DNA of 24,083 nt, from assembly GCA_019307665.1 (NCBI GenBank), contig JAFDJC010000005.1, positions 1-24,083 on the forward strand, given 5' to 3'. Under the pieces are notes generated by a model. That model had not been told where the DNA came from. It saw only the letters and a list, made by a program, of their open reading frames with translations, and made no database searches. The position numbers and the translations under genes are program-made. This stretch comes from Deltaproteobacteria bacterium (GTDB lineage Bacteria; Desulfobacterota; Desulfobacteria; Desulfobacterales; SURF-7). Shown here in pieces: positions 23,175-24,083 of this stretch. The stretch's first letter is position 1; every line of letters starts with the position of its first letter.

Positions 23175-24083
23175 TTGAACCGAACTTCCATTTTGTTCCA
23201 TCTGGGCCGTCTTCAAGAATTATATTTATACGACTAAGCTCATCTCTTATCTGGTCGGCTTTAGAAAAATCTCCTGCTTTTCGAGCTTCGGTTCGTTCAT
23301 GAATTTTTTCTTCTATCCACTGTTCATCAATAGCTTTTTGTTCAAGTCCGGCGCTTTTTTTCTTTTTAAAATATTGTTTAGGATCAATGGTGAAAATACC
23401 CAATATGTTTCCGACCTTTAGAATGTCAGAGTGATATATCTTAAGCCTGTCAAGATCTATTTCGTTGATATCACCATCAAGAAGTTTATTAATATGCTTT
23501 ACTGCGTCAAATAGAATACCGATGCCTTTTGCGGTATTGAAATCATCATTCATTGCTTCCTGAAAACTGCCCCAGAGATTTCCGGACTCATTCTGTTTTT
23601 CATCTTCTTTTTGGAGACCTTTATTTTTAATTCTATCAAGAAGCGCATAGATCTTATCAAGATTTGCATTGGATTCATCCATTGATTTTTCTGTGAAATC
23701 TATGGGACTCCGGTAATGATTTGAAAGAAGAAACAGCCGTATTGCCTCAGGATGATACTTTTTAACTGCCTCTTTGATCATCATAAAATTTCCAAGAGAT
23801 TTGGACATTTTTTCATGGTTGATATTTACAAAGCCGTTATGAATCCAGTACCTGGCAAAAGGTTTGTCAAAAGCACCTTCAGACTGGGCGATTTCGTTTT
23901 CATGGTGAGGAAAAATTAAATCTTTTCCTCCACCGTGTATATCAAAAGTTTCCCCAATATATTTTGTGCTCATTGCTGTACATTCAATGTGCCACCCGGG
24001 TCTCCCTTGTCCCCATGGGCTGTCCCATGACGGTTCCCCTGATTTGGAAGTTTTCCAAAGGACAAAATCAAAGGGGTTGTGTT
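23161..24083 (-). CDS. cysS: Cysteinyl-tRNA synthetase (5' end outside window)
   Basis: CysS charges tRNA-Cys with cysteine. The reading frame is open to the window edge and gives 307 codons, so about the first third is missing. Present are the class I core with WKTSKSGEPSWDSPWG, the zinc-binding WHIEC and FPHHENE, the KMSKS loop (EKMSKSLGN), and the helical anticodon-binding region. A C-terminal part has ERTEARKAGDFSKADQIRDEL, typical of the family end. It is upstream of uvrB on the same strand and overlaps it by 14 bases. Confidence 0.96.
   Translation of the reverse strand, partial: HNPFDFVLWKTSKSGEPSWDSPWGQGRPGWHIECTAMSTKYIGETFDIHGGGKDLIFPHHENEIAQSEGAFDKPFARYWIHNGFVNINHEKMSKSLGNFMMIKEAVKKYHPEAIRLFLLSNHYRSPIDFTEKSMDESNANLDKIYALLDRIKNKGLQKEDEKQNESGNLWGSFQEAMNDDFNTAKGIGILFDAVKHINKLLDGDINEIDLDRLKIYHSDILKVGNILGIFTIDPKQYFKKKKSAGLEQKAIDEQWIEEKIHERTEARKAGDFSKADQIRDELSRINIILEDGPDGTKWKFGSNEQF

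Noticed and set aside
1..24083. CRISPR array, tRNA, rRNA or insertion sequence
   Set aside because: No evenly spaced repeats, no cloverleaf with a GTTC-type arm, no rRNA-like text and no transposase motifs were seen on either strand.

Overview
The window is AT-rich, densely packed chromosomal DNA from a Gram-negative bacterium. It is most likely a Desulfobacterota (sulfate-reducer-like deltaproteobacterial) genome. The pointers are the order xseA-xseB-ispA-dxs-tlyA, a divergent two-cysteine-lacking FmdB-type protein, a long class II aldolase, a glmM gene beside a left-handed beta-helix acyltransferase-like protein, and frequent TTG starts. This placement is inferred from gene content and family resemblance recalled from memory; no database search was possible.

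Layout. 1-472: the end of an unknown upstream gene, then a small degenerate GGDEF-fold protein. 549-5199 (+): a strong sigma70-like promoter, then der (ribosome-assembly GTPase), rarA (replication-associated AAA+ ATPase), a class II fructose-bisphosphate aldolase and a Zn-ribbon Nudix hydrolase. 5264-5541 (+): a small gene with a perfect ribosome binding site that is broken by an apparent one-base deletion. 5542-7668 (-): mazG, a CvpA-family membrane protein and a Zn-ribbon/J-domain protein. 7764-8359 (-): a PemK/MazF-type toxin-antitoxin pair whose sigma70-like promoter is embedded in a 16-bp inverted repeat. 8400-13543 (-): the operon xseA-xseB-ispA-dxs-tlyA (exonuclease VII, isoprenoid precursor synthesis, rRNA 2'-O-methylation). 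13622-14232 (-): an unrecognised 96-residue protein and an FmdB-like protein, divergent from a Bax-inhibitor-1/YccA membrane protein at 14384-15094 (+). 15111-16460: an accessory stretch with a VapBC toxin-antitoxin pair, a REP-like element, a short lipoprotein and decayed-looking DNA. 16461-18998 (-): glmM and the beta-helix protein, probably linked to UDP-GlcNAc synthesis. 19238-21175 (+): a three-gene signalling operon made of a stand-alone receiver, a CheC-like phosphatase and a PAS-GGDEF diguanylate cyclase. 21180-24083 (-): uvrB and the C-terminal two-thirds of cysS.

Most of the window is housekeeping. The parts most worth a second look are the receiver/CheC/PAS-GGDEF operon, the frameshifted small gene at 5264-5541, the operator-promoter of the PemK module, the degenerate GGDEF protein, the Zn-ribbon J-domain protein, and two promoters (FmdB-like gene and vapB) placed so close to the start codon that the mRNAs may be leaderless. 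I found no rRNA, tRNA, CRISPR array, insertion sequence or riboswitch, and no clearly undescribed defence or mobile system.
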